A stretch of 64,000 nt of DNA from Anaerolineae bacterium (GTDB lineage: Bacteria; Chloroflexota; Anaerolineae; Aggregatilineales; Phototrophicaceae): positions 186,001 to 250,000 of the forward strand of contig JAJEBK010000032.1 of assembly GCA_022823945.1 (NCBI GenBank), read 5' to 3'. The translations under genes were made by a program, and so were the position numbers. The notes under the pieces are model-generated. The model was not told the DNA's origin. It saw only the letters and a list, made by a program, of their open reading frames with translations, and ran no database searches. Positions 52,259 through 61,681 of this stretch are shown piece after piece; within the stretch, counting starts at the first letter, position 1, and each line of letters starts with the position of its first letter.

Positions 52259-54964
52259 ATGAACGATCAATTTGGCGCGCGCAGCACGATCGCATTTGCT
52301 GGCGGCAAAGCGACTATCTACCGGCTGGACAAGCTGCGCCAGGCGGGCATCTGCAATATCGACAGCTTGCCGTTCAGCATCAAGGTTTTGCTGGAAAACG
52401 CGCTTCGCAACCTGGACGGGCGGCACTTTCATGCCGACGATGTTGCGCATTTGGCAGGCTGGGACGCGCGCAATCATCAAGCGGTCGAGATCCCTTTCAG
52501 CCCCGCCCGCGTGATCTTGCAAGATTTCACCGGCGTGCCATCGCTGGTCGATCTGGCGGCGCTGCGCAGCGCTATGCAGCGGATGGGTGGCGACCCGCAA
52601 AAGATCAACCCGCAAGTGCCAGTCGACCTGGTCATCGACCATTCGGTGCAGGTGGATGTATTTGGCAGCGCCGATGCTATCCTGCGCAATGCCGAGATGG
52701 AGTTTGTGCGCAACCGCGAACGCTATGAGTTTTTGCATTGGGGGCAAAAAGCCTTTGAAAACTTGAAGGTCGTGCCGCCCGCAACGGGCATTGTGCACCA
52801 GGTCAACCTGGAATACCTGGCCAATGTCGTGCAGCTCTACGATGACGCTCGCGGAGATGACTTGGTGGCGCTGCCCGATACGCTGGTGGGCACAGACAGC
52901 CATACCACTATGATTAACGGGCTGGGCGTGCTGGGCTGGGGCGTCGGGGGGATCGAAGCCGAAGCCGCTATGCTCGGACAGCCGATATATATGCTCATGC
53001 CCGAAGTAATCGGCTTCAAGCTGGTCGGCCAGCTGCCAGAAGGCGCAACCGCCACCGACCTGGTGCTGGTGGTCACACAGATGCTGCGCGCGAAAGGCGT
53101 TGTCGGCAAATTCGTTGAATTTTATGGACCTGGCTTGAGCAGCATGAGCCTGCCCGACCGCGCGACTATCGCCAATATGGCACCTGAATATGGCGCGACG
53201 GCCGGTTTCTTCCCGGTCGATGACGAGACATTGAGCTATCTGCGGCGCACGGGACGCGGCGAAGACCTCGTAAGCCTGGTCGAAGTCTATTGCAAGGAAC
53301 AGGGTCTCTTCCGCAGCGACAGCATGACAGATCCTGCCTACAACGACAGCCTGGAGCTCGACCTGAGCACGGTCGAAGCCAGTGTGGCTGGTCCGCTGCG
53401 CCCACAAGATCGCATTCTGGTGCGAGACTTGAAACCGACTTTTCACAGTGTGCTGCAAGCGCCGCTCGGTCCACAGGGCTTCGCGCTGGATGCAGACCAA
53501 TTGAATGCCAGCGGCAGCTACCAGAGCAATGGCGAAAGTGCTGAATTAAGACATGGCTCAGTGGTGATCGCGGCGATCACTTCCTGCACGAATACGAGCA
53601 ACCCATCGGTGATGGTGGCAGCGGGTCTGCTGGCGAAGAATGCCGCTATGCGAGGGTTGCGCCGCAAACCCTATGTCAAAACCAGCTTGGCGCCAGGCTC
53701 AAAAGTCGTCACGGAATACCTCGACAAAGCTGGTTTAACGCCACATTTGGAAGCTCTGGGCTTTTATACCGTTGGCTATGGCTGCACAACCTGCATCGGC
53801 AACAGCGGTCCCTTGCCCGAGCCAGTGCGCGCTGCCATACACGAATCCGATCTGGTCGCCGCGTCGGTATTGAGCGGCAATCGCAATTTTGGCGGGCGCA
53901 TCGGACCAGATGTACGCGCCAACTTCCTGGCTTCGCCGCCGCTGGTCGTTGCCTATGCGCTGGCTGGGACTGTCGATATCGACCTGAATAGCGAACCGCT
54001 GGGACACGATGACAAAGGCGAGGCGGTTTATCTGCGCGACATCTGGCCCCCACAGGAAGAGATCCTGTCCACAGTGCAGAACAGCCTCGATGCCAGCATG
54101 TACGCAGAGCAGTACGCCAATGTCTACCACGGCAACGAACAATGGAATGCCATTCCCAGCGCCGATGAACCGGTCTATGCCTGGGATGACGGCAGCACTT
54201 ATATCCAGGAACCACCCTTCTTCCTCGATCTGCCGCGCGAGCCTGCGCCGATTGAAGCGATTGTGGGCGCGCGCGTCATGGTCAAAGGCGGCGACTCAGT
54301 TACGACCGACCACATTTCGCCGGCTGGCGCTATCGCCATCAATGGTCCAGCCGGGCAATATCTGCTCGATCGCGATGTCAGCCCGCAATACTTCAACAGC
54401 TTCGGTTCTCGCCGTGGCAACGACCGGGTGATGACGCGCGGCACATTTGCCAATGTGCGCCTGCGCAACCTGCTGGTGCCGGGCAGCGAAGGCGGCACGA
54501 CCTATTACCTGCCGACTATGCAAGAGATGTCGATCTATGAGGCGGCGCTGCGCTACAAGGCCGATGGCACACCGTTGCTTGTGCTGGCTGGCAAGGATTA
54601 TGGCATGGGCAGCTCGCGCGATTGGGCGGCGAAAGGCACCATGCTGCTGGGCATCAAAGCGGTCATCGCCGAAAGCATCGAGCGCATCCACCGCAGCAAC
54701 CTGGTCATGATGGGCGTGCTGCCGCTGACATTCGCCGCGGGCGAGTCGTACCAGTCGCTGGGATTGAACGGGCACGAGACATTTGACATTCCCATAACCG
54801 ATATTGTCGAGCCCATGCAAACACTAACGGTGACCGCCACTGACGAAAGCGGCGCGCAGAAGCAGTTTGCTGTCACTGTGCGCCTGGACACGCCTGTCGA
54901 AGTCGACTATTACCGTCACGGCGGCATTTTGCATCTGGTGCTGCGGAACTTTTTGTCGGAATGA
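52259..54964 (+). CDS. acnA: Aconitate hydratase A
   Basis: A 901-residue [4Fe-4S] enzyme isomerising citrate and isocitrate in the citric-acid cycle. [26 protein letters not shown] near residue 215 binds substrate. Cluster cysteines are in [11 protein letters not shown] near 441 and [12 protein letters not shown] near 507. SGNRNFGGR near 538 and the swivelling-domain [16 protein letters not shown] near 780 are intact. Full-length AcnA/IRP1-type architecture. The stop overlaps the MFS ATG (ATGA), an unusual coupling for aconitase. Confidence 0.96.
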   Translation: MNDQFGARSTIAFAGGKATIYRLDKLRQAGICNIDSLPFSIKVLLENALRNLDGRHFHADDVAHLAGWDARNHQAVEIPFSPARVILQDFTGVPSLVDLAALRSAMQRMGGDPQKINPQVPVDLVIDHSVQVDVFGSADAILRNAEMEFVRNRERYEFLHWGQKAFENLKVVPPATGIVHQVNLEYLANVVQLYDDARGDDLVALPDTLVGTDSHTTMINGLGVLGWGVGGIEAEAAMLGQPIYMLMPEVIGFKLVGQLPEGATATDLVLVVTQMLRAKGVVGKFVEFYGPGLSSMSLPDRATIANMAPEYGATAGFFPVDDETLSYLRRTGRGEDLVSLVEVYCKEQGLFRSDSMTDPAYNDSLELDLSTVEASVAGPLRPQDRILVRDLKPTFHSVLQAPLGPQGFALDADQLNASGSYQSNGESAELRHGSVVIAAITSCTNTSNPSVMVAAGLLAKNAAMRGLRRKPYVKTSLAPGSKVVTEYLDKAGLTPHLEALGFYTVGYGCTTCIGNSGPLPEPVRAAIHESDLVAASVLSGNRNFGGRIGPDVRANFLASPPLVVAYALAGTVDIDLNSEPLGHDDKGEAVYLRDIWPPQEEILSTVQNSLDASMYAEQYANVYHGNEQWNAIPSADEPVYAWDDGSTYIQEPPFFLDLPREPAPIEAIVGARVMVKGGDSVTTDHISPAGAIAINGPAGQYLLDRDVSPQYFNSFGSRRGNDRVMTRGTFANVRLRNLLVPGSEGGTTYYLPTMQEMSIYEAALRYKADGTPLLVLAGKDYGMGSSRDWAAKGTMLLGIKAVIAESIERIHRSNLVMMGVLPLTFAAGESYQSLGLNGHETFDIPITDIVEPMQTLTVTATDESGAQKQFAVTVRLDTPVEVDYYRHGGILHLVLRNFLSE

Positions 54965-56283
54965 AAGAGACATCCGCATATCCACTCCGCGTCAGTCATC
55001 GGCTGCTAATCACGATTTTCGTTTCACAAAGTCTGTTTTCGGCTGCGCAGATTTCGATTCTCACATTGCATTCCATCGCGGCGGGCATCCTGGGTGGCTC
55101 GGATGCGGCGGCTGGCATGCCCACGACTGTGGTTACATTTTCACATTCGATGATGGCGTATGGCATGGGCATCATCATGGGGCGTTATGGACGGCGCATG
55201 GGCTTGCTCACTGCCTATGGCTTTGGGCTGCTGGGCGCGCTGCTGGGCTTGGTGGCGGTGCTGAACGGCTGGTTCGCGCTGCTGCTGATCAGCTCGGCAG
55301 GCATGGGCATAGCGCGCAGTGGCTCGCAGATGAGCCGCTTTGTCGTGGGCGAAATCTTCCCTGTAGATCGTCGCGCGCAGATGATCGGCCGCGTTGTCTT
55401 TGCCGGCACCATCGGCGCGGTATTTGGTCCTGCTTTGATCCAGCCGGGCAGCCAGTTGGCTCGCATTTTGCGCCTGGAAATTGTTGCCGAGCCGGTTCTC
55501 GCCCAGTCGCAGCTGGCGCAAGCGGTTATGCCGCAAGCAAATGCCATAGGCGAGCTGACGACCGGACCCTGGGTCATAGCCAGCCTGCTGCTATGCATAT
55601 CAGTGCTGATCACCTGGCTGTTGCTGCGCCCGGAACCCGCGCTGATCGCCCAACAATATTCAGAAGCGCCCAGCGAAAGCGCAAAAGCAGCCGGCGGCGA
55701 CAGACTGCGCGACTTGCTGCGCCTGCCCAATGTGCAACTGGCGATCTTGTCGATGGTCATTTGCCAGACGGTGATGAGCACGCTCATGACGATCACGCCT
55801 TGGCACATGCACCTGGCCGACCACGGCAATGCGCAGGTTTCGCTGGTGATCGCCGTCCATGTTTTTGGCATGTTCGGCTTGTCGCCGCTGACCGGCTATC
55901 TCATCGATCGCTATGGGCGTGTCAGCATGATGGTGATCGCCGCGCTGATATTGATCGTCTCGACCATCATCGCGCCGCTTTCGACGCAGATGCCCTACCT
56001 GCTGGCCGGTTTGTTCTTGCTGGGCTTGGGCTGGAACTTCGGCTATGTGGCGGGCTCATCCATGCTGGCAGATGCCCTCAGTGGCGCAAATCGCACGCGC
56101 GTGGCTGGTTTCAACGATACCCTGGTGGCATTCTGCGCCGGGCTGGGCACATTGAGCAGCGGTTTCCTGTTTGGCTTGGGTGGATTCTTGTTCGTCAGCC
56201 TAGGCGGTGGCGCGATGGCGCTGGCGCTGCTGGCGTTGATCCGCACCCTTTCGCTGCGGCAATTGGCTCTGCAGCCAAGCTAG
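54961..56283 (+). CDS. MFS transporter coupled to aconitase
   Basis: A 440-residue permease with about twelve hydrophobic segments and a central hydrophilic loop near residues 215-255. [13 protein letters not shown] near 315 is the typical MFS loop motif. The ATG overlaps the aconitase TGA. Transport of a carboxylate such as citrate would fit that link, but no substrate motif supports it. It is convergent with the following gene, overlapping by four bases. Confidence 0.8.
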   Translation: MKETSAYPLRVSHRLLITIFVSQSLFSAAQISILTLHSIAAGILGGSDAAAGMPTTVVTFSHSMMAYGMGIIMGRYGRRMGLLTAYGFGLLGALLGLVAVLNGWFALLLISSAGMGIARSGSQMSRFVVGEIFPVDRRAQMIGRVVFAGTIGAVFGPALIQPGSQLARILRLEIVAEPVLAQSQLAQAVMPQANAIGELTTGPWVIASLLLCISVLITWLLLRPEPALIAQQYSEAPSESAKAAGGDRLRDLLRLPNVQLAILSMVICQTVMSTLMTITPWHMHLADHGNAQVSLVIAVHVFGMFGLSPLTGYLIDRYGRVSMMVIAALILIVSTIIAPLSTQMPYLLAGLFLLGLGWNFGYVAGSSMLADALSGANRTRVAGFNDTLVAFCAGLGTLSSGFLFGLGGFLFVSLGGGAMALALLALIRTLSLRQLALQPS

Positions 56284-56714
56284 CTTTCGTCGGTTGCTTT
56301 CGCAAAGTAGCTCTGTTCAACCAACGCCAGCCAGGCCAGGCCAACCAGCAGGGTCGAACTGCCAAAGGCGAGTCCCGTGATGATGGCGTTGGCGATGGGG
56401 ATTTGCTCAAGCAAGTCGTGCAGCAATGCCTGCGCCAGGCGGATACCGACATAACCAGCGATGCCGCCACCCAGAAAAATCACGCCGGTTGTCTGCAGCA
56501 TGCGCGTCAGGTCCTGCTTTTTGAGGTCTTTTCCAAAATAGGTGCGATAGATATCAAAACACATCCAGGCATCGGTGATGGATATGCCCAGTTGCTTCGC
56601 CAGTTCCAGCGTGGGGGTTGGCACAGCGCCAGAAAGCGCCACACCGCCCATGGTGCGCGTGATCTTTAGGAGCGCCTCGTAGCGCAATGCTTGCAGATCG
56701 GCTGTTTCTGCCAC
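56280..56714 (-). CDS. Small protein with C-terminal membrane helices, unknown function
   Basis: A 144-residue protein I do not recognise. The first 75 residues are soluble and helical (ALRYEALLKITRTMGGVAL, ITDAWMCFDIYRTYFGKDLKKQDLTRM). Two hydrophobic helices follow near 76-97 and 107-130, the first with a glycine-rich GVIFLGGGIAGYVG. The start is GTG 56714 without a clear ribosome site, 65 bases from the divergent RNase H gene. Confidence 0.55.
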   Translation of the reverse strand: MAETADLQALRYEALLKITRTMGGVALSGAVPTPTLELAKQLGISITDAWMCFDIYRTYFGKDLKKQDLTRMLQTTGVIFLGGGIAGYVGIRLAQALLHDLLEQIPIANAIITGLAFGSSTLLVGLAWLALVEQSYFAKATDES

Positions 56715-56739
56715 GCCCGTTTTCGCTTTCGCCCACCTG

Positions 56740-56748
56740 TGCTAGACT
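56740..56748 (+). promoter_or_regulatory. Putative extended -10 promoter of the tandem RNase H gene
   Basis: TG-C-TAGACT at 56740-56748, 30 bases before ATG 56779, in the divergent gap. Confidence 0.45.
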
Positions 56749-56778
56749 GCCTTCATCATACAGCAGGTTGGCGGCTCT

Positions 56779-57666
56779 ATGCAAATCACCATCCATACCG
56801 ATGGCGCATGTGACATACACGCCCCAAATCGACCAGGCGGCTGGGCGGCAATCCTGCGCGCCAGTGACGACAGCGGCACACTGCTGAAAGAAATTGTCAT
56901 CAGTGGCGGGGACGAAAACACGACCAACAACCAGATGGAGCTGCGCGCGGTCATTGAAGGCATCAAAGCGCTGGACCGGCCCGCCAAGGTAACCGTCATC
57001 AGCGATTCGCGTTATGTCATCGATATCGCTCGCGGCGCAAAGAAAGCAAAAGCCAACCAAGCCCTGTGGCGCGAATTCCACGAACTGACAGCCGGGCAAT
57101 ACATCCAATGGCGCTATGTCGAGGGGCACAGTGGCGATGCCCTCAACGAACGTTGCGACAAGCTGGCGGTGGCAGAACGGAGCAAACGGGCGCGGCAGAA
57201 ACCTGCGAAACAACCTGCCCCGCTGCCGGATACGCTTTTCACAATCTACCTGTCGACCAGCTACCAACGCAGCAGCAGGTCGACCGGCTGGGGCGCGGTT
57301 ATTGTCACAAACGGCGAGACGCGGCAAATTCACGGTTGCCTGCCAGACATCAGTGAGCTGGAAGGCAGCTTGATAGGCGCGATTGCGGCGCTGCAGAGCT
57401 TGCCCGCGGATGCCGATGCGACCTTGCTCACAGCGCAGGAATACCTGGCCAAAGGCATGAATCTGTGGCTGGCGGGCTGGCAGGCGCGAGGCTGGCGAAC
57501 GCGCGATGGCAAGCCGGTCAAACATCAGCGGCACTGGCGGCAGCTGCGCGACTTGCAAGCGGGGCGGCGACTCTATTTTCGCTTCGTCAAGGCGCGCGAT
57601 GACCTGCCCTATTTCCAACGCGGCAAGGAGCTGGCGGCGTCTGCAATAGACGTACCACCTTTGTAG
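56779..57666 (+). CDS. Ribonuclease HI with a second, degenerate RNase H-like domain
   Basis: A 295-residue tandem RNase H protein. Domain 1 (residues 1-137) keeps the catalytic set: Asp in HTDGA, Glu in NNQMELRAV, Asp in ISDSRYV and Asp in HSGDALNERCDKLA. It lacks the basic handle of E. coli RNase HI. Domain 2 (about 155-290) has lost the first, third and fourth acids, but contains MNLWLAGWQARGWRTRDGK followed by PVKHQRHWRQL, very like that handle. Domain 1 should cut RNA in RNA-DNA hybrids; domain 2 may grip the hybrid. The stop codon TAG is supplied by a family A repeat. Confidence 0.88.
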   Translation: MQITIHTDGACDIHAPNRPGGWAAILRASDDSGTLLKEIVISGGDENTTNNQMELRAVIEGIKALDRPAKVTVISDSRYVIDIARGAKKAKANQALWREFHELTAGQYIQWRYVEGHSGDALNERCDKLAVAERSKRARQKPAKQPAPLPDTLFTIYLSTSYQRSSRSTGWGAVIVTNGETRQIHGCLPDISELEGSLIGAIAALQSLPADADATLLTAQEYLAKGMNLWLAGWQARGWRTRDGKPVKHQRHWRQLRDLQAGRRLYFRFVKARDDLPYFQRGKELAASAIDVPPL

Positions 57667-57709
57667 GGGCGAGGCGGTGACTCGCCCGATGCGTGAATCC
57701 CGCCCCTAC
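57663..57709. repeat. GTAGGGGCG...CGCCCCTAC palindromic repeat, copy A2
   Basis: Outer stem GTAGGGGCG (57663-57671) with CGCCCCTAC (57701-57709) and an inner GGGCGAG/CTCGCCC alternative. The first 28 bases match copy A1 at 15018-15045. It begins inside the last codons of the RNase H gene. Confidence 0.8.
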
Positions 57710-57747
57710 GACGTGCTTGATCGCTCTCTGCCTTTGACACTGGCCTG

Positions 57748-57756
57748 TGCTATAGT
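57748..57756 (+). promoter_or_regulatory. Putative extended -10 promoter of the aminotransferase gene
   Basis: TG-C-TATAGT at 57748-57756, 38 bases before ATG 57795. A TTGACA at 57734-57739 is too close (11 bases) to serve as its -35. Confidence 0.5.
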
Positions 57757-57794
57757 GTCCTCAAATTTGTTGACTGCATAACGAGACTCGACCT

Positions 57795-58958
57795 ATGCCA
57801 ACTTTTGCCAAGCGCGTCGCTCCTTTTGGCACGACGATTTTCACTGAAATCAACCAGTTGGCTGCACAGCACAATGCCGTCAACCTGGGGCAGGGACGCC
57901 CCGACTTTGATGGTCCGCAAGAGATCATTGACGCGGCGGTCGCAGCCCTGCGCAGCGACTCGGTCAATCAATATGCGCCCAGTCCGGGTTTGCCAGCCTT
58001 GCGTGAAGGCGTCGCCCGCCATGCCGAGGTCTTCTATGGGCTAACTGTCGATCCCGAAAGCGGAGTCATCGTGACAGCCGGCGCGACCCAAGGCGTCTTC
58101 AGCGCGATCATGGGCTTGGTCGACCCCGGCGATGAAGTCATCGTCATCGAGCCATATTATGACAGCTATGTTCCGGGCGTGCAGATGGCGGGGGGCGTAC
58201 CGGTGTATGTGCCGATGCACCCGCCCAACTGGACATTCGACGAAAACGAGTTGCGCGCCGCCTTCAACGACAATACGCGCGCGCTTTTGCTCAATACGCC
58301 CAACAACCCGTCTGGCCGGGTCTACAACCGAGAAGAATTGCAGCTGCTGGCCGACTTGTGCATCCAGCACGATGTCATCGTCATCTCGGACGAAGTTTAC
58401 GAGCATCTCTTTTTCGAGGGGCATCAGCACATCGCCATCGCCTCGCTGCCCGGCATGTTTGAGCGCACGGTGACCATAGGCAGCGCGGGAAAAACCTTCG
58501 GCATGACCGGCTGGAAAATCGGCTGGGTGTATGGCGCACCGGAATTGATAACGGGCGTGTGGCGTTCGCACCAGTTTGTCACTTTCGCCACCAACCACCC
58601 GACACAGGTGGCGACTGCCTACGCCTTCACGCTGGGCAGCGGCTATTACGAAGAATACCAGGCGCTCTATAGCCGCAAGCGCGACCTGGTTATGCAGGTG
58701 ATAGACGCCGCGGGCATGAGCGCCATGCAGCCCGAAGGCACCTACTTCATCATGGGCGATTTCTCCGCTGTGTTTGACGGGGACGATGTCCAGTTCTGCA
58801 AACACCTCATCGAAGAGATCGGCGTGGCGACCATCCCGCCCTCGGCTTTCTTCAGCGCGCGGCACCGCCATCACGCAGAGAATCATGTGCGTTTTGCCTT
58901 TTGCAAGAGCGACGCAACGCTGGAACGCGCGGCCGAGAGAATGCGCCGGCTGCGGTGA
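57795..58958 (+). CDS. Class I/II PLP-dependent aminotransferase
   Basis: A 387-residue aminotransferase. NLGQGRPDFDGPQEI near residue 30, YAPSPGLPALREGVA near 61, LLNTPNNPSGRVY near 165, ISDEVYEHLFFEG near 198 and the PLP-lysine block SAGKTFGMTGWKIGW near 232 are all present. The pattern is close to methionine/kynurenine-type aminotransferases (YbdL/KAT-like). Amino donor and acceptor are not deducible. A LysN role (aminoadipate from oxoadipate) is possible but unsupported by position. Confidence 0.87.
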   Translation: MPTFAKRVAPFGTTIFTEINQLAAQHNAVNLGQGRPDFDGPQEIIDAAVAALRSDSVNQYAPSPGLPALREGVARHAEVFYGLTVDPESGVIVTAGATQGVFSAIMGLVDPGDEVIVIEPYYDSYVPGVQMAGGVPVYVPMHPPNWTFDENELRAAFNDNTRALLLNTPNNPSGRVYNREELQLLADLCIQHDVIVISDEVYEHLFFEGHQHIAIASLPGMFERTVTIGSAGKTFGMTGWKIGWVYGAPELITGVWRSHQFVTFATNHPTQVATAYAFTLGSGYYEEYQALYSRKRDLVMQVIDAAGMSAMQPEGTYFIMGDFSAVFDGDDVQFCKHLIEEIGVATIPPSAFFSARHRHHAENHVRFAFCKSDATLERAAERMRRLR

Positions 58959-58968
58959 TTGGCAACAC

Positions 58969-58989
58969 GGGCGAGGCATTGTCTCGCTA
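58969..58989. repeat. Diverged family A hairpin, copy A3
   Basis: GGGCGAGGCATTGTCTCGC: GCGAG (58971-58975) pairs with CTCGC (58983-58987). It lies directly after the aminotransferase stop, the same relative position as A2 after the RNase H gene. Confidence 0.5.
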
Positions 58990-59078
58990 GCACGATTCCA
59001 GCGAACTGGCACTAGACGCGCAAATCATCAAATGATACAATTGATAGCAACATCCCATTCAACATATTCATCCTACGA

Positions 59079-59822
59079 ATGCTCGATATCAATCTCGGCT
59101 CCGACTTCCTGAATTACATCGTACGGCAGGGCTATCAGCCAGGCGACCGCCTGCCCTCCATCCAGGAACTGACGGCTGATACCCACCTGGACATGAGCGC
59201 CAACAAGGTGCGGGAGCAGCTGGAAGTGGCGCGGGCGCTGGGCTGGGTAGAAGTGCGCAGCAAGCGAGGCACGCGCGTCAAGGATTATAACTTCACGCCG
59301 GCTGTGCGTCTGAGCGCGCTGTATGCCCTGGCTTGTGGCGAGCGTTTCGAGTCTTTCGCATCGCTGCGCAACCATGTCGAAGCTGCTTATTGGAACGAAG
59401 CCTGCGCCTTGCTCACCGCCAGTGACTTGTCGGACATGAAAGCCTGCATCGACAGCGCCAACAACAAGCTAGATTCGCCGCCCATTCACATCCCCAACCC
59501 CGAGCACCGCCGCTTTCACCTGGGTGTTTTCAAGCGCCTGGACAATGCCTTTGTGCTGGGCATATTGGAAGCCTATTGGGATTTATATGAAGAAGTTGGC
59601 GTCAACCGATATATGGATTATGGCTATCTGCGGCGCGTTTGGGATTATCATGCGCGCATCTTGCAGCTCATCCGCGTCGGCGAATTTGACTTTGCGCGGC
59701 AGGCATTTGTTGAACACACGCGGCTGTTGTGGCACGAACGCGACCCAGCCCCGTGGCAGCAGGAAAGTGGCGTCCAGGTGGCGTCGATAACCGATCCAGT
59801 ATCACTTTTGCGAAAGGAGTGA
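59079..59822 (+). CDS. GntR-family transcriptional regulator (FadR/FCD type)
   Basis: A 247-residue DNA-binding protein. The winged helix-turn-helix at residues 8-68 contains GYQPGDRLPSIQELTADTH and LGWVEVRSKRGTRV. The C-terminal FCD-like helical domain (75-225) carries candidate metal/effector residues, including HRRFHLGVFKRL and DYHARILQLIRVGEFDFA. It precedes the korA-type gene by 24 bases, so it probably regulates that operon in response to a small acid. ATG 59079 has no clear ribosome site. Confidence 0.82.
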   Translation: MLDINLGSDFLNYIVRQGYQPGDRLPSIQELTADTHLDMSANKVREQLEVARALGWVEVRSKRGTRVKDYNFTPAVRLSALYALACGERFESFASLRNHVEAAYWNEACALLTASDLSDMKACIDSANNKLDSPPIHIPNPEHRRFHLGVFKRLDNAFVLGILEAYWDLYEEVGVNRYMDYGYLRRVWDYHARILQLIRVGEFDFARQAFVEHTRLLWHERDPAPWQQESGVQVASITDPVSLLRKE

Positions 59823-59846
59823 GGCGCAACACACTGCGTAAACCTC

Positions 59847-61679
59847 ATGGCAATCCAGACAGAACTCCACCAAACGCTAGACAAGCGCGCGCCGATAAGC
59901 AACGACTTCGCCTTTTCGGTGGCGACTAAAAATGGCTCTGGCAGCCAGACATCCAACAATGTGCTGGTGATGTCGCTCTTTCGTATGGGCATCCCGGTCA
60001 ACGGCAAGAACCTCTTCCCTTCCAATATCAAGGGATTGCCGACCTGGTACACCATTCGCGCCAGCAAAGAGGGCTATACGGCGCGCAAGGAAATCACCGA
60101 GGTTGTGGTCGCCTACAACAACGATACGGCGCCCGAAGATGTGATGAACCTGCCACCGGGCGGCGTCTGCATCACCACCGACAAAATCGCCCGCATCATC
60201 CGCCAGCGCGATGACATTTCCTATTATGTAATCCCTGTCACGAAGCTGATGCGGCAGGCGACTGTGCCGTCGGCATTCCGCAAGCTGGTGGAGAACATGA
60301 CCTATGTCGGCGCTGTCGCCCAGCTATTCGATATTCCGCTGGACCTGATTTACCAGGTGCTGCTGGACAATTTCAAGGGGCGTGAAAAACCAGCCAAGAT
60401 GAATCACGATGTCATCAAACTGGCGTATGACTGGACGGCGGAGAATATCGTCAAGAGCGACCCCTACCATTTTGAGCGCATGGATGGAACGCAGGGCAAG
60501 ATCATGATGACAGGCAACGATGCTGGCGCGCTGGGCGCAGTTTTCGGCGGCGTCAATGTCGTAGCCTGGTATCCCATCACGCCATCGACCAGCTTTGTAG
60601 ATGGCATCATCGGCTTCCGCAACCTGCGTCAAACAGAAGCTGGCGAAAACACCATCGCCATCGTGCAAGCCGAAGACGAATTGGCGGCGGCTGGCATCAT
60701 CACCGGCGCGGGCTGGGCTGGCGCACGCTCGTTGACCAGCACCAGCGGTCCCGGCATCAGCCTGATGGCGGAATTCGCCGGCCTGGCTTACTTCGCCGAA
60801 ATCCCGACTGTATTTTGGAATATCACGCGCATGGGACCGAGCACCGGTTTGCCCACGCGCACCAGCCAGGGCGACCTGCTTTTCACACACTTTCTGGGAC
60901 ATGGCGACAGCCGCCAGATTTGCCTGCTGCCGGGCAATCTGAAAGAAGCCTTTGAATTCGGCTGGCGTTCCTTTGATATTGCCGAGTCCCTGCAAACGCC
61001 GGTCTTTGTCATCAGCGACCTCGACCTGGGCATGAACAACTGGCTGAGCGACCCATTCGACTACCCGGACGAAGCCATCAATCGCGGCAAGCGGCTGGAT
61101 GAAAATGCTTTGCGCGCCTTCATTGACGATCACGGCAAATGGGGGCGCTACATGGATGTCGATGGCGATGGCATCCCCTATCGCACGGTGCCAGGCACAG
61201 CGCATCCTTTCGCCGCGTATTTTGCGCGCGGGACGGGCCACGATGAGATGGCGACCTACAGCGAACGCAGCGACGACTGGATCGAGAATATGCAGCGCCT
61301 GCGCCTTAAGATGGATACGGCGCGCGCCATGCTTCCACAGCCGATCATTGACGACGGGCGCGAAGCCGATATCGGCATCATCACTTTTGGCACGAACGAT
61401 GAAGCTATCCGAGAAGCGCGCGACTGGCTGGCAAACGAAGGCATCGAAACCAACTACCTGCGCGTGTTGGCGCTGCCACTGGCACCTTCCGTCAGCGACT
61501 TCATCGATGCGCACAAGAGCATATTCGTCATCGAAAACAACTTTGATGGGCAGTTGACGCAGCTCATCCGCCTGGAACATCCCGAGAATATCTCGCATGT
61601 GCGTCCCTTGGCGCTGGGCGATGGCTTGCCCATGACGCCAAGCTGGATCTACCAGAACCTCATAGAGCAGGAGGGTTAA
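59847..61679 (+). CDS. korA: 2-oxoacid:ferredoxin oxidoreductase, fused gamma-alpha subunit
   Basis: A 610-residue subunit. The gamma-like domain covers residues 1-195 (LFRMGIPVNGKNLFPSNIKGLP). The alpha-type pyrimidine-binding domain follows (GNDAGALGAVFGGVNVVAWYPITPSTSFVDG near 225), and the C-terminal transketolase-like domain ends in FVIENNFDGQLTQLIR. With the beta subunit it oxidatively decarboxylates a 2-oxoacid, most often 2-oxoglutarate or pyruvate, to acyl-CoA and reduced ferredoxin. The gene name is family-level. AAAGGAG is 24-30 bases before ATG 59847, farther than usual. Confidence 0.87.
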   Translation: MAIQTELHQTLDKRAPISNDFAFSVATKNGSGSQTSNNVLVMSLFRMGIPVNGKNLFPSNIKGLPTWYTIRASKEGYTARKEITEVVVAYNNDTAPEDVMNLPPGGVCITTDKIARIIRQRDDISYYVIPVTKLMRQATVPSAFRKLVENMTYVGAVAQLFDIPLDLIYQVLLDNFKGREKPAKMNHDVIKLAYDWTAENIVKSDPYHFERMDGTQGKIMMTGNDAGALGAVFGGVNVVAWYPITPSTSFVDGIIGFRNLRQTEAGENTIAIVQAEDELAAAGIITGAGWAGARSLTSTSGPGISLMAEFAGLAYFAEIPTVFWNITRMGPSTGLPTRTSQGDLLFTHFLGHGDSRQICLLPGNLKEAFEFGWRSFDIAESLQTPVFVISDLDLGMNNWLSDPFDYPDEAINRGKRLDENALRAFIDDHGKWGRYMDVDGDGIPYRTVPGTAHPFAAYFARGTGHDEMATYSERSDDWIENMQRLRLKMDTARAMLPQPIIDDGREADIGIITFGTNDEAIREARDWLANEGIETNYLRVLALPLAPSVSDFIDAHKSIFVIENNFDGQLTQLIRLEHPENISHVRPLALGDGLPMTPSWIYQNLIEQEG

Positions 61680-61681
61680 TC

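Noticed and set aside
53865..53900. NRNFGGR in aconitase as a lost catalytic residue
   Set aside because: The Arg residues are kept and the changed position varies among aconitases (Glu or Thr in others).
54867..56669. 600-codon plus-strand frame over the MFS gene
   Set aside because: The MFS frame has proper helices and an ATGA link to acnA; the alternative is Ala/Arg/His-rich shadow sequence.
57734..57739. TTGACA as the -35 of the aminotransferase promoter
   Set aside because: Only 11 bases separate it from TATAGT; the extended -10 alone is the better explanation.
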